From Streptomyces phaeoluteigriseus (GTDB lineage: Bacteria > Actinomycetota > Actinomycetes > Streptomycetales > Streptomycetaceae): a stretch of 64,000 nt of DNA. Location: the NCBI RefSeq assembly GCF_001896135.2, contig NZ_MPOH02000003.1, positions 1 to 64,000 of the forward strand, given 5' to 3'. Numbering within the stretch: position 1 is the stretch's first letter; every line of letters starts with the position of its first letter. Below, piece by piece: positions 30,295 through 39,770 of this stretch. A program made the translations under genes and the position numbers. The notes beneath the pieces are model-generated. The model was not told where the DNA came from. It was given only the letters and a program-made list of their open reading frames with translations, and did no database searches.

Positions 30295-30905
30295 TTGATC
30301 TGCTGGGACTTGGGCACTGCCACCACATAGCCGACGTCGAGTTGCTCGAGCAGGCGACGAAAGTGCCAGTCCTGCCCGTAGGCCTCATCCGCGGTGACCC
30401 ACCTGGCGGGCAGGTCGGCCGTGAGGCAGCGGCGCACCATGTCCCGGGCCAGTTCACCCTTGGTCGCAAAGCCCCGCTCGTCGGGGATCTTCGCCCCCCC
30501 GGCACCGTGCCGGTCGGAAGTCCAGGCTTTGGGCAGGTAGAGCTCGCGGTCCACCAGGGCCCGGCCCGAACTGGTGGCGTAGGCGGCGAACACCCCGATC
30601 TGGCAGTTGTCGATCTTTCCGGAAGTACCGGTGTACTGCCGGCCGACCCCGGCCGGGGTGGTGCCCTTCTTGATGAACCCGGTGTCGTCGATGATCAGCA
30701 CACCGCCAGGTCCGAGCCGTTCGGCGACATAATCACGGACGTCATCACGCAAGGCGTCCGCGTCCCAGACACTGCTGTTGAGCAACCGCTGAAAGCCGTC
30801 CGGAGTGCGGTGACCCGCCCACTCCGCGAGCTGCCAGCCGTTTTTGCGTGTCGCCCGTCCCAGCAGACCACGGACATAGTCCCGCATGTGTACCGCATCC
30901 CGCAT
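30295..30905 (-). pseudogene. IS701-family transposase, 3'-truncated
   Basis: About 204 codons of DDE transposase: MRDYVRGLLGRATRKNGWQLAEWAGH, then VLIIDDTGFIKKGTTPAGVGRQYTGTSGKIDNCQIGVFAAYA (first catalytic Asp), LYLPKAW, and ARWVTADEAYGQD (second Asp region), ending at PKSQQIK. The last part, with the catalytic Glu, is missing because the recombinase fragment begins there. ATG 30905 fits the family start. Not functional alone. Confidence 0.75.
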
Positions 30906-31018
30906 TTGAACAAGTAGTCCTTACCCAATGCACGAGCATTCCTTGCGTCATGCGTTTAACTCAGGCTAGATCTCTCAAATAGTGAAAAATTGCCACGCGG
31001 ACGTGATGAGGAATTCTG

Positions 31019-31585
31019 ATGGTGGAACCAACGGGGCTCGCAGAGAGGTGGGTTCGGGAGGGGTTTTCCCGTGGAGAAGAGAAGGCGATGCGTGAGGTTG
31101 TTGGGATTTATGAGCGCTCCTTGCATAGCGCAGCTGTTATGTTACTCAAGGATCGAGAAATGGCGCGCGATGTTGTGCAGCAGGCTCTTCTTCGGGCATG
31201 GCTGGCCGCTGATTCGTATGACCCTTCTCGTGACATGTGGCCGTGGCTGAAGACGATCGTGCGTCATGCGGCAATCGACGCCTTTCGTCAAGAGCGGAAA
31301 CACATGCAATGCCTTTCAATTGACGACAAGGCGGCGAGGAGTCTCGATGTTGAAGCGTCGTTTGAGGAGTCCATTCTTGCCAAATGGGAAGTGGATCACG
31401 CCTTAATGTCTCTCACGCCCGAGCAGGGTGATGTTATACGGCTTGCCTACATAGAGGGTAGGTCGCAGCGTGAAATCAGCAGAGAAGTAGGCGTATCTTT
31501 GGGAACGGTGAACAATCGCATACGTGCGGGCAGAATAGGTATGAGGATGTTGCTGAGAGATAGCTCGTCCCGCGCTGCTTCCTGA
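31019..31585 (+). CDS. ECF-type RNA polymerase sigma factor
   Basis: A 188-residue protein. Region 2 is YERSLHSAAVMLLKDREMARDVVQQALLRAWLAADSYDPSRDMWPWLKTIVRHAAIDAFRQER (residues ~30-92). Region 4 is MSLTPEQGDVIRLAYIEGRSQREISREVGVSLGTVNNRIRAGRIGMR (~130-175), a clear DNA-binding helix pair. ATG 31019 has aggaattctg upstream. The gene is AT-richer than its surroundings and has two TTA leucine codons (in AVMLLK and DHALMSL), so in Streptomyces it would need the bldA tRNA. No anti-sigma gene adjoins it; it stands alone among IS remnants. Probably horizontally acquired. Confidence 0.88.
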   Translation: MVEPTGLAERWVREGFSRGEEKAMREVVGIYERSLHSAAVMLLKDREMARDVVQQALLRAWLAADSYDPSRDMWPWLKTIVRHAAIDAFRQERKHMQCLSIDDKAARSLDVEASFEESILAKWEVDHALMSLTPEQGDVIRLAYIEGRSQREISREVGVSLGTVNNRIRAGRIGMRMLLRDSSSRAAS

Positions 31586-31599
31586 ACTGATTACTCGCA

Positions 31600-31900
31600 G
31601 ATGAAATATGGCCGGGGTTGGGGACGTTGACCAAGTATCCTGCGTCGGAGATGCGTCGGCAGAAGCGGGCTAGGGAGTCGATGATCTCGGTCCAGATGAA
31701 GGGCGTGGGATCTTCGTTTCCGCCCTTGACCCAGGCCCGGATGTCGGCTTCCAGGTCGCGTATCCCAATTAGCGATCGAGTCGTCGCGGGGCTCCCGAGC
31801 GGCCAAGTTCGTTGAGCCATCCAACGGCGACAAGCTCACAGCCATACCAAGTACCCCTGGTCTCGCCGATCTTCGAATGACCGGCTCAAACCACGCTTGG
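31600..31900 (-). mobile_element. Remnants: IS630 transposase C-terminus joined to an IS110 end
   Basis: On the minus strand, DIRAWVKGGNEDPTPFIWTEIIDSLARFCRRISDAG (31618-31750) is the C-terminal stretch of IS630-family transposases. It is followed by cgcgtatcccaattagcg and tcgtcgcggggct (31756-31795), which recur at 63806-63850 beside an IS110 gene. A second matching block, acagccatacc and cttcgaatgaccgg (31836-31886), recurs at 63887-63934. This is an IS110 terminal non-coding region without its gene. Confidence 0.6.
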
Positions 31901-31971
31901 AAGGTAGGACAAGCTTAGACGGGGACAGCTTGCATCTTCGATCACCCTCCTGAGTGACGATCAGCGTCGTC

Positions 31972-32874
31972 AGTGAACGCTTCTCATCTTGAGCGCCAGG
32001 TGATCTCGATGGCGTGAACGGCAGCGACCGTGTGCCCGATGCGGTTGGTGCTGCACCGGGCCTTGTGGAGGATCCGTCATTGCTTGAGGCGGGCGAAGGC
32101 GCGTTCGCCCGGTGCTCGCAGCCGGGCGTGGTCCCGGTTGTACTGCTGGTAGTGCTCGGGAAGTTCGTGGTGGCGGTAGTAGGGAGTGCGGACGGTGGCG
32201 CCGGCGCCCTGGTAGGGCGCGGTCGGCCAGGACGAGGAGCTGACGGGACAGACAGGTTTGGATCACACCGTGTGCGCAGGCTGCAGTCAGGTCGTGCGTG
32301 CGGCCGGGCAACGCTCGCGAGAACCACAGGGGTGTTCCGTCCGGGGCGGCCACGACCTGCACGTTCATCCCGTGACGGCGGTGCTTCATCGAGTAGTACG
32401 GCTCGTCCGCGGCGATACGGTCGGTGGCGATCAGGGGGCCGTCGAGGATGACGAATCCCTCCGGCGGCGGCTCGCGCAGGGCCTCGTGCAGGCTCGGGGC
32501 GCGCTCGGCGAGGATGTCGATCGTTTCGCTCACGTACCGTGCGGCGGTGGCGGTGGAGACGCCGAACCCCGCAGCAACCTGGGCCAGAGTCTCGTTCTTG
32601 CGCAGGTGAACCAGGACCAGCAGAGCCTGCCGGAAGCAGCCCAGCCTGCGCCAGCGGGAGTTCAGCTCACACCTTCGGGCGTAGATGAGCCAGGAAACGT
32701 GCTCAACAACCTCGTGCGGGACGTCGAGCATGGCACGATACGGGACCAACAGGGCTCCTGCGTCGAGACGTTGGCGAGTGAGATCACCAGCCGAAACGAC
32801 CAGGAGCCCTGCCGCGTTACGACCCCCGACCACCAGCCGTCATCACCCTCGAACCACAGGATGAGAAGCGTTTA
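31972..32874 (-). mobile_element. IS5-family element (copy A) with frameshifted transposase
   Basis: Inverted ends are gaacgcttctcatc (from ~31974) and gatgagaagcgttta (to 32874). Inside, one minus-strand transposase reads VEHVSWLIYARRCELNSRW, LRKNETLAQVAAGFGVSTATAARYV, EGFVILDGPLIATDRIAAD (first Asp) and YYSMKHRRHGMNVQVVAAPDGTPLWFSRALPGRTHDLTAA (second Asp). After LLVLADRA the coding shifts frame, with the C-terminal part (HARLRAPGERAFARLKQW) in another frame. The break may be a mutation or the programmed frameshift known in some IS5 subgroups. It abuts copy B. Confidence 0.8.
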
Positions 32875-33617
32875 GTGAGCCTCTTTCATCGTGGAAAGTC
32901 TCAGGTCAGCAGGACGTGGATGGCTTGGACGGTGCGACTGATGCGGCTGGTTGAGCATCTGGCTCGTCGGAGGATGCGCCAGGACTTGAGTTGGGCGAAG
33001 GCGCGTTCTCCGGGGGTTCGCAGTCGGGCGTGGTCGCGGTTGAACTGCTGGTAGTGCTCGGGTTGTTCGCTGTGGTGGTGGTAGGGGGTGCGGAACGTGG
33101 CGCCGGCGCCCTGGTAGGCGCGGTCGGCCAGAACGAGGATCTGTCGGGTGAGGCAGGCCTGGAGGATGCCGTGGGCGCGGGCGGAGGTCAGGTCGTGAGT
33201 GCGGCCGGGTGTCGCGCGGGAGAATCAGAGCGGTGTGCCGTCGGGCCGGGCGATGACCTGGACGTTCATGCCGTGTCTGCGGTGCTTCATCGAGTAGTAC
33301 AGCTCGTCCGCCTTGACGCGGTCGGCCGGGATGAGCGTCCCGTCGACGATGACGAAGTCCCCCTCGCCCAGCCCGACCAGGGCCTCGTGCAGGCCCGGCG
33401 CCCAGGCGGCCAGGACCTCGAGCGTCTCGTCGCCGTAGCGCCAGGCCGTCGCCTCCGACACCCCGAACCCCGCGCCGACCTGTGCGAACGTCTAGTTCCT
33501 CCGCAGGTGGGCCAGTGCCAGCAGTGCCTGCTTGAAGCAGGTCAACCTCCGCCATGGTGAGCGAAGTTCACGCCTTCGGGGGGCCTTCCCTCGCGAAGGT
33601 GGGCACGCGGTTATTGA

Positions 33618-34391
33618 TCACGCGGCGAGCGTGAGTTTAGCGGTGTGGTGTCGGCGTTCGTATTCGTTGGGGCTGAGGTGGCCGTTGGCGGAGTGCCGGC
33701 GGCGGGTGTTGTAGCGGGTCAGCCAGGCGAAGACGGTCCTTCTGCAGGCGTCGGCGTCGCCGTAGTGGTGGGCGCCCTGGAGGGTCTCGCGTTTCAGGGA
33801 CGCGTGGAAGCTTTCGCAGGCCGCGTTGTCGGCGCTGGTGCCGACCGCGCCCATCGACCGGGTGACCCCGAGTTGGTCGCAGAGGCCGGCGAAAGCCTGG
33901 GAGGCGTACTGGGCCCCGTGGTCGGAGTGGAACACGGCGCCGTCCAGGCCGCCGCGGGTCGCGGCTGCCATTTGCAGTGCGTCGGCGACCAAACTGGTGC
34001 GCATGTGGTCGGCGATGGACAAGTCCCGCTGGAACAGGTCTGGAACCGGTGAGGTGGCCGGGTCCGGGACGGTGGTGCGCACGCGTCTGCGCAGGCGGAT
34101 TCCGGTGATGGAGAACGTCCGCATGATCCGGGCGACCCGCTTTTCGTTGACCCGCCGCCCTTTCTCGCGGAGCTCGGCGGTCACGCGCGGGGAGCCGTAG
34201 GCGCCGCCGGACTCGCCGTGGACCTGACGGATCTCCTCGGCCAGGACCCGGTCCTTGTGGTGCCGGGCGGCCCGGGCCTCGGCGCCCGCGAGCCACATGT
34301 AGTAGCTGGACCGGTTCACGTCCAGGACCTGGCAGAGCCGCTTCACCTCGTAGGTGTCCCGGTGGTCGTCAACGAACTGAAAGCGGCTCAT
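33618..34391 (-). pseudogene. IS3 transposase OrfB with internal deletion
   Basis: 257 codons: N-terminal HTH_21 part (YEVKRLCQVLDVNRSSYYMW), then IMRTFSITGIRLRRRVRTTVPDP. LFQRDLSIADHMRTSLVADAL is abnormal: the ~40 residues normally between QRD and SIADH, which carry the first catalytic Asp, are missing in frame. The second Asp (AVFHSDHGAQYAS) and the Glu region (NAACESFHASLKRE) remain. The start overlaps the orfA stop by one base. It cannot transpose unaided. Confidence 0.8.
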
Positions 34392-34735
34392 CACCAGTTC
34401 GTCTCCCCGGCGAAATACTTGGCCGCCTGGCGGAGGATGTCCCGCTCGGTGGCGAGCTTGCGCTCACTCGCCTCGAGTTCTGCCACCCTCGCCTCCAGCT
34501 GCCGGACCCGCTCGTCCGGATCGGCGGACGGTGCCGCCTCCCGAGGTCGGGCGGCCGACTTCCCAGCCGCGGCGGTGACGCCACGGCGTTCGCGGTCCCG
34601 CAGCACCCACTCGCGCAGGGACGCCCGGTTAACGCCCAGGTCAGCAGCGATGCTCTTGTACGTCGCCCCAGGTGGGGACTCGTACAGGGCCACAGCATCG
34701 GCCTTGAACTCGTCCGAATAGTCCTTCATCGCCAT
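34391..34735 (-). CDS. IS3 transposase OrfA
   Basis: 114 residues from ATG 34735 (MAMKDYSDEFKADAVALYESPPGATYKSIAADLGVNRASLREWVL, helix-turn-helix). A leucine-zipper-like coiled coil follows (VRQLEARVAELEASERKLATERDILRQAAKYF). Complete for the family and adjacent to orfB, with which it would normally be fused by frameshifting. Confidence 0.85.
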   Translation of the reverse strand: MAMKDYSDEFKADAVALYESPPGATYKSIAADLGVNRASLREWVLRDRERRGVTAAAGKSAARPREAAPSADPDERVRQLEARVAELEASERKLATERDILRQAAKYFAGETNW

Positions 34736-35006
34736 CGGCGGTCTTCTCGCTTCCTCCGGATCAAGCAGATCCATTATCAGCGTGTCCACCACTCAGGGGG
34801 AGGCCCTGGGTGCAGATGAGCCAGGAGACATGCTCATCCAGCTCGTGCGGGACATCGAGCGTGGAGGGATACGCATCCAACGAAGCCCCCCGGCCGTCGG
34901 CGTGATGAGTGAGATCACCACACCAACGACGAGGGGCTTCGCCACGTCACCCCCACGCTGACCAGCCCATTTCGCTCCTCGGACCCCAGGATGAAGGAGG
35001 TTCACT

Positions 35007-35403
35007 GAGAGCGCGCAGGAGTACGTGCGATCCTGAAGTTGAGGCGAGTGTGATAGCTGCGGTTCCCTCCAGCCGGAAACCGATATGGGTTGCACCGCCG
35101 ACGAGGCGTAGACGCGCAGCGTGGAGCAGAGTGTCTGTCCTGCACTGCCGAGACCGAGAGCCGGAGCGGTGGGTGGTATAGCTCCATTCGACGGGAACTC
35201 CGGCCGGGTTTTATGGGCCCGTCATCTGACCGCCAGCCTTTTTTTCTCATACTTTAGCGTCGTCTCCTGCGGGCGCGGGAGACGAGGTAGTAGTAGCTGA
35301 ATTCTCCAAGCTGCGTGCAAAGAAAGTGAAGCCAACGCTTCGTCGGAGGCGTCGTAGAGCCCCCGTCGGATATTGCCATGGGCCGCGACAGGTTCCTTTG
35401 TTG
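35007..35403. other. Intergenic region, nothing firm
   Basis: About 400 bp between IS5 copy B and the SRPBCC gene. A run of seven T lies near 35239-35245. A hairpin, cgtctcc and ggagacg (35261-35284), could end the SRPBCC transcript but lacks a following U-run in that direction. No gene is supported. Confidence 0.35.
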
Positions 35404-35871
35404 TCAGCCCCTCTTCCAGTCCCGCTCGGTGATGTCACCATCAGTGATGGCCTTCCGCTGGAGAGCGTATCGAGCGAAGGCTTTGCTCTCCGAAACGAGC
35501 ACGCGCTGAAACATGAAGCCCATAGTTGTCTTGGCGAAACGTGCCCCCGTACCCTTCACTTCGAGGCACAGGGTGTTCTCGCAGCAATGGCCAAGGTCCT
35601 TGACGATGTGAATGCCGGTCATCGTTATGTTTTTGCGGTGACTCTCCCAGACGAAGGACGTGTTCGGCTCGTAATCAGTCACGGTCCATAACGCGGAGCG
35701 TTGTAATGGCTGTTTCACCATGGCGCTGCTTCCCAGGCGCAAGGGGCCTTGATCGACGCGGGTCACCCGCTGCATGGTGGGAAGAAAGTCGGGCCAGCTC
35801 GTCACGTCTGAGACGATGTTCCAGACGGTCGCAGCAGGCGCCTGTATGACTGCGGTATTTGTCCAACTCAT
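35404..35871 (-). CDS. SRPBCC / START-like (polyketide cyclase-type) family protein
   Basis: A 155-residue protein: MSWTNTAVIQAPAATVWNIVSDVTSWPDFLPTMQRVTRVDQGPLRLGSSAMVKQP is the standard SRPBCC start (ligand-binding helix-grip fold), with WTVTDYEPNTSFVWESH in the middle and a helical C-terminus. Such proteins bind hydrophobic ligands, and some cyclise polyketides. No biosynthetic genes adjoin, so no pathway can be named. Codon use is less biased than in the core-like genes, perhaps a recent arrival. Flanked by mobile DNA on one side and debris on the other. Confidence 0.78.
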   Translation of the reverse strand: MSWTNTAVIQAPAATVWNIVSDVTSWPDFLPTMQRVTRVDQGPLRLGSSAMVKQPLQRSALWTVTDYEPNTSFVWESHRKNITMTGIHIVKDLGHCCENTLCLEVKGTGARFAKTTMGFMFQRVLVSESKAFARYALQRKAITDGDITERDWKRG

Positions 35872-36282
35872 GCGCCTACTGTGTCATGAGGGAGGGGCTG
35901 ACTGTCCAGAGGTGAAACAGATCGATTCCGACGGTAAACGGGAGTGACTAGGCGCGATGATCTTGGCACCAGCCCAGTAGACGGCCGGGCTACGCGTCAG
36001 CCTTTCGAGCTCGTGGACGGTTACGACTCTTGGGATCGGCGTCTACACAGACCTTGGAGAGATGACCGAGGCAGTGGAAGCAGCCTACGAAGCAACCTCC
36101 GAGCGCGTGCGCATGCTTAACGCCAGCCTTGGGGAACCTCGCAGGCGTCGGCCGTTCCGCTCCTGACCTCATCCATAACTTCAGCTCCGCGGCCCACCCC
36201 GGGAGCGAGCAGGATCGGGCACGGGGCAGCGAGTACCGGCTACGGCAGTGTCCACACGTGGTCAGTCTTCCCCGTGGAAGGC
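35872..36282. other. Region without a supported gene
   Basis: About 410 bp. Open frames on both strands overlap each other, lack ribosome sites and have no recognisable product. Confidence 0.35.
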
Positions 36283-36576
36283 TCAGCCCTCTACATAACC
36301 GAGCGGTGTAGGCCTGGCAACTATGCGGCACGCCCCGGCGTGACCGGCGTACGATGCGCCAGTTGACGACCTCGGCGGGGTGCTCGGCGCTGTCGAGCTC
36401 TCGTTGGGTGCCCACTTCGGCCAGGGGCGTCGGGGGTTGTGGCCGGCGGTTTCAGCGTGGGCGAGGGTTGTGGTCAGGGCGGCCCAAGCGGGGTCGGCGA
36501 GGATCCGGTCGGCGCGGTCCGGGAGGGCCGCACGAACGTCCTGCTCGAAGCGGCGGGCGGTCGCGGCTCGCGGCAT
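36283..36576 (-). pseudogene. Possible C-terminal fragment of a plasmid mobilisation protein
   Basis: 97 codons beginning RFEQDVRAALPDRADRILADPAWAALTTTLAHAETAGHNPRR, a stretch I associate with C-terminal parts of actinobacterial relaxase/mobilisation proteins. After about residue 50 the reading loses protein character. Without a search this is a weak call. It lies just upstream of an anti-plasmid operon. Confidence 0.3.
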
Positions 36577-36816
36577 CGATCAAAACATCCCTGACGCCTG
36601 ACACAAGGCAGCCACAGTACTGGCGGCTCGACGTGACGTGGCCGCCTGAGCGGGTGCCAAGGGCTGTTGTCGCGCAAGGTCGTACTGAGAGGCACGCATC
36701 ACTCGGTGCCTCCTGCGGCGAGGGGCGGCGCGGCTGCACCCTGGTGACCGGGGCGCACGCCCTCTTCCGGGACACGGCCCGTGATGTCGGTGCCGCCCTC
36801 TACGGTGGAGATCAGG

Positions 36817-38403
36817 ATGTCGCCGGGGCGGTGGGGAGGGACAACAGGCGTGCGCAGGGTGCCACCGGACATGTTCCGGTTTACGACGGGTGAAAAGGCC
36901 GACCTGAACGGGGCGGTGCTGGATGCCTTCGGCGTGGCCGGCGAGCACCTCGAAACCACGCTGGGGCCCGAGGCGGTACGCGAGCGACTGCGCATGGTGG
37001 GCTGGGTGGCGGCCGTTGACGACAGGGACCTGCACGACGCGCTCTCCCGGCTCGTGAAGTGGGAGCTCCTCGACGTCGTGCACAACCATGCGGAGAACTA
37101 CCGCACGGCTGAGGAGTACGAGCGGCGCAACCTCCAGTACTCGCTGACCCGCCGGGGTGAGGCGGCTCTGGCCGGAGTGCGGCACGCGTTAGAGGTGCTG
37201 GCTTCCACAGGAGCGTTGCAGACGGCCGTGCTGGAGGCCATCGCCGACCGCCTGGACGACTTGTGCCTGTTGTCCGGCGAACCCCCCTCCGCCGACCGGC
37301 GGATCTTCAGCACCCTGCGCGAGCTGGAGGCGCACTTGGATGCACTGGTGGAGAACACCAAGGCGTTCAACGGCGAACTGCAGCGCCTGCTGCGTGCCGA
37401 GGGTGCGGACCTGGAGGTGTTCCGTGAGGTCAAGGCGGCCACCGTCGCGTACCTCCAGGAGTTCCTGGTCAACCTCGACCGGCGCGGACAGGCGGTCGCC
37501 GCGGCCGTGGCCCGGGTGGAGGAGCGGGGGACCGCCGTGCTGCGCGAGCGCGCCCTGCGCGGGGCCGAACTGCCTCCGGTCGCCGGTGAGGACCCTGCGG
37601 CCGGCTGGCTGGAGAGCAGGCGGGCGCGCTGGGCGGGCCTGCGGGCGTGGTTTCTGCCGGACGACGGGGCACGGCCCCGGATCGAGCAGCTGCACGACAT
37701 CGCTCGGCGCGCCATCGTCTCGCTCCTGCAGGTCCTGGAGCGGATCAACGAGTCACGGCGCCGCTCCTCCAGCGCCGTACAGGACTTCCGCGAGCTGGCG
37801 CGCTGGTTCGCCGCGGCCCCGGCGGAGGAGGACCTGCACCGGCTGTGGTCGGCGGCCTTCGGACTCGGCCCGGCGCGCCATGCTCACCTCGCCCACCCGG
37901 ACCCGGAGTTGATCCCGTCGTCCCGTTCCTGGTCCGAGGCTCCGCCCGTGGAGGTGTCGGCGCTGCTGCGGACCAGCGGACGGACCGAGCGCTTCACGCG
38001 CACGGCCAGGGTGCGGGACGTCACGGCGGTCAGGGCCGAGCGCGCGGAGCGGGCCCGCGCGGAGCGGGCGGAACTCGCCCGTGCCTGGCAGGCGTTGGAG
38101 ACGGACGGCCCCCTGCGCCTGTCCTCCTTCGGCACCCTGGATCCCGCCGTCTTCGAGCGGCTGCTCGACCTGGTGGGCCGGGCCCTGTCCGCCCGGCCGG
38201 ACAAGACCGGCTTGCGGCGCGCCACGACGGGGGACGGCCGGGTGGAGATCGCGCTGTCCCCACCTCCCGACGAGCGCACCGCCGTACTGCGCACGATGAA
38301 GGGCACACTCGCCGGACCGGACTACGTTGTGCACATCACCACGGCCGGCGGTGCGAGCGCCACACCACGCCCGGGTGCCGCGCGGCGGGAGGCAGCCGGA
38401 TGA
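36817..38403 (+). CDS. jetA: Wadjet (type II) subunit JetA, DUF2397 / TIGR02677 family
   Basis: A 528-residue protein, the kleisin (MukF-like) subunit of a Wadjet condensin that recognises and restricts plasmid DNA. Family start: MFRFTTGEKADLNGAVLDAFG, then YRTAEEYERRNLQYSLTRRGEAALAGVRHALEVLASTGALQTAVLEAI. Long helices follow in the centre (residues ~150-330). ATG 36817 has ggag six bases upstream; GTG 36859 and ATG 36871 are alternatives. The Leu at residue 125 is encoded by TTA (37189-37191), rare in Streptomyces and dependent on bldA tRNA. The stop overlaps the jetB ATG (ATGA). It is the first of four tightly coupled genes. Confidence 0.9.
   Translation: MSPGRWGGTTGVRRVPPDMFRFTTGEKADLNGAVLDAFGVAGEHLETTLGPEAVRERLRMVGWVAAVDDRDLHDALSRLVKWELLDVVHNHAENYRTAEEYERRNLQYSLTRRGEAALAGVRHALEVLASTGALQTAVLEAIADRLDDLCLLSGEPPSADRRIFSTLRELEAHLDALVENTKAFNGELQRLLRAEGADLEVFREVKAATVAYLQEFLVNLDRRGQAVAAAVARVEERGTAVLRERALRGAELPPVAGEDPAAGWLESRRARWAGLRAWFLPDDGARPRIEQLHDIARRAIVSLLQVLERINESRRRSSSAVQDFRELARWFAAAPAEEDLHRLWSAAFGLGPARHAHLAHPDPELIPSSRSWSEAPPVEVSALLRTSGRTERFTRTARVRDVTAVRAERAERARAERAELARAWQALETDGPLRLSSFGTLDPAVFERLLDLVGRALSARPDKTGLRRATTGDGRVEIALSPPPDERTAVLRTMKGTLAGPDYVVHITTAGGASATPRPGAARREAAG
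37189..37191 (+). promoter_or_regulatory. TTA codon in jetA (possible bldA control point)
   Basis: In-frame TTA in CAC-GCG-TTA-GAG-GTG. In Streptomyces TTA codons are read only by the developmentally controlled bldA tRNA, so translation of the coupled jet operon may depend on growth phase. I saw no other in-frame TTA in jetB, jetC or jetD on reading. Confidence 0.6.
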
Positions 38404-39770
38404 GTACCCTCGCCAACCAACTTGCCGCCGCGGAGCGGGAGCAGGTCGCCCGTGCCATTCGTCTTCTGCTGGCCCGGCCCCTGCTGACCGAGGCCACCGA
38501 CCCGGCCGGCTTCGAACTGGTACGCCGCCGTCGCGAGCCGCTGGCCCAGTGGTTCGACTACACCTGCGGCTGGAGCCTGGTGGTGGAACCGCGCCGCGGC
38601 TATGCCCGCCTCACCAAGGTCCGCGCCGACCCGGACGGCTCCCGGCCGGCCCGCAGGGTCCGTTCCGGCCGGGCCCCGTTCGACCGCCGGCGTTACGTGC
38701 TGCTGTGCGTGACCGCTGCCGAGCTGCTGTCCATCCCGATGACGACCATCGGCATGCTCGCCGACCGTGTCGTGCAGGCCACGTCGGCCGACCGGGCGCT
38801 GGCCGCGTTCGACCCGGTGCACAAGCCGGAGCGGATGGCGTTCGTCGACGTCCTGAAGCTGATGGAGTCGTACGACGTGCTGCGCGCGGTCGACGGGAGC
38901 ACCGAGGCGTACATCGAGTCCGCCGAGGCGAAGGTCCTCTACCGGGTCGACACCACGCTGCTGATGCGGCTGCCCGCCGCGCCCGTCGGCGCCTCCCGTT
39001 TCGCCGTACCCCCGGACGAGGTGCCCGCGCGGTTCGGGGAACTCCTCACCGGTCTGGTGCGGGAGCGCCGCTACGGCGGCGCGGGCGCCGACGGCACGCC
39101 GGACGAGTCGTACGGTGAGAGAGCCGCCACGGACGCGCAACGCAACCTGAGGCTGCGCCACTCGGTGCTGCGCCGCCTCTTCGACGACCCCGTGCTGTAC
39201 CGGACGGACCTCACCGACGACGAGCTGGCGTACGTCACCTCACTGACCGGACGCCAGATCCTGCGCCGCTCGGTCGAGCAGGCCGGTTTCCTGCTGGAGG
39301 AACGAGCCGAGGGCTTCCTGCTCGTGGACCCGGACGGGCTGGCCACCGATGTCCGCTTCCCCGACGACACATCCACTGCCCGGGTCGCCGCGCTGCTCCT
39401 CCTGGAGCCGCTGTGCACCGCGCCCGCCGGGCTGCTGCCCGAACAGCTCGCCGAAGCCGGAGCGGATCTGCTGCGACGTTTCCCGCGGTGGGCCAGGGCA
39501 TACCAGTCCGAGGACGGCGCGGCCCGGCTGTCCGACGACGCCGTACGCGTCCTGCGTGACGTCGGCCTGGCCTACCGGGCCGGGGGGCGTGTCGTCGCGT
39601 GCCCGGCCGCGTACCGCTACCGCCTGACGGAGACGACGAGTTCGGACCGGGACGACAAGCCGGGACAGGACCGGGACAACAAGCCCGGACCGGAGTGGGA
39701 CGCCACCTCCCCCCAGGCGGCGGGCGGCCCGGCCGCCGAAGGCGGCGCCGCAGAAGGAGACGAGCAGTGA
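38400..39770 (+). CDS. jetB: Wadjet (type II) subunit JetB, DUF2398 / TIGR02678 family
   Basis: A 456-residue protein, the MukE-like partner of JetA. Features are ATDPAGFELVRRRREPLAQWFDYTCGWSLVVEPRRGYARLTKV (residues ~35-78), PFDRRRYVLLCVTAAELL, and LRLRHSVLRRLFDDPVLYRTDLTDDELAYVTSLTGRQILRRSVEQAGF, with winged-helix-like character. The last ~60 residues are a low-complexity D/K/P/A/G tail (including SSDRDDKPGQDRDNKPGPE), probably disordered. ATG 38400 overlaps the jetA stop. The tail ends over the jetC ribosome site (aaggag) and GTGA overlap. Confidence 0.9.
   Translation: MSTLANQLAAAEREQVARAIRLLLARPLLTEATDPAGFELVRRRREPLAQWFDYTCGWSLVVEPRRGYARLTKVRADPDGSRPARRVRSGRAPFDRRRYVLLCVTAAELLSIPMTTIGMLADRVVQATSADRALAAFDPVHKPERMAFVDVLKLMESYDVLRAVDGSTEAYIESAEAKVLYRVDTTLLMRLPAAPVGASRFAVPPDEVPARFGELLTGLVRERRYGGAGADGTPDESYGERAATDAQRNLRLRHSVLRRLFDDPVLYRTDLTDDELAYVTSLTGRQILRRSVEQAGFLLEERAEGFLLVDPDGLATDVRFPDDTSTARVAALLLLEPLCTAPAGLLPEQLAEAGADLLRRFPRWARAYQSEDGAARLSDDAVRVLRDVGLAYRAGGRVVACPAAYRYRLTETTSSDRDDKPGQDRDNKPGPEWDATSPQAAGGPAAEGGAAEGDEQ

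Larger units (their letters stand above)
33581..34807 (-). mobile_element. IS3-family element inserted in IS5 copy B
   Basis: Imperfect inverted ends, gggccttccct at left and the inverse of agggggaggccct at right, bound two overlapping minus-strand genes, orfA (34391-34735) and orfB (33618-34391). The flanks rejoin as one IS5 sequence, so this insertion is younger than copy B. Confidence 0.8.
32875..35006 (-). mobile_element. IS5-family element (copy B) split by an IS3 element
   Basis: The ends gtgagcctctttcatcgtgg (from ~32875) and the inverse ccaggatgaaggaggttcac (to ~35005) pair as inverted repeats. The transposase is homologous to copy A but broken. At 33492 the codon for the Glu in the family motif NET is a stop (TAG), and a second stop interrupts WFSRATPG. 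The reading is cut at ~33580 after cttcggg and resumes at ~34808 with gcagatgagccaggagac, the sequence that is contiguous in copy A. The IS3 element lies between. Dead element. Confidence 0.8.
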
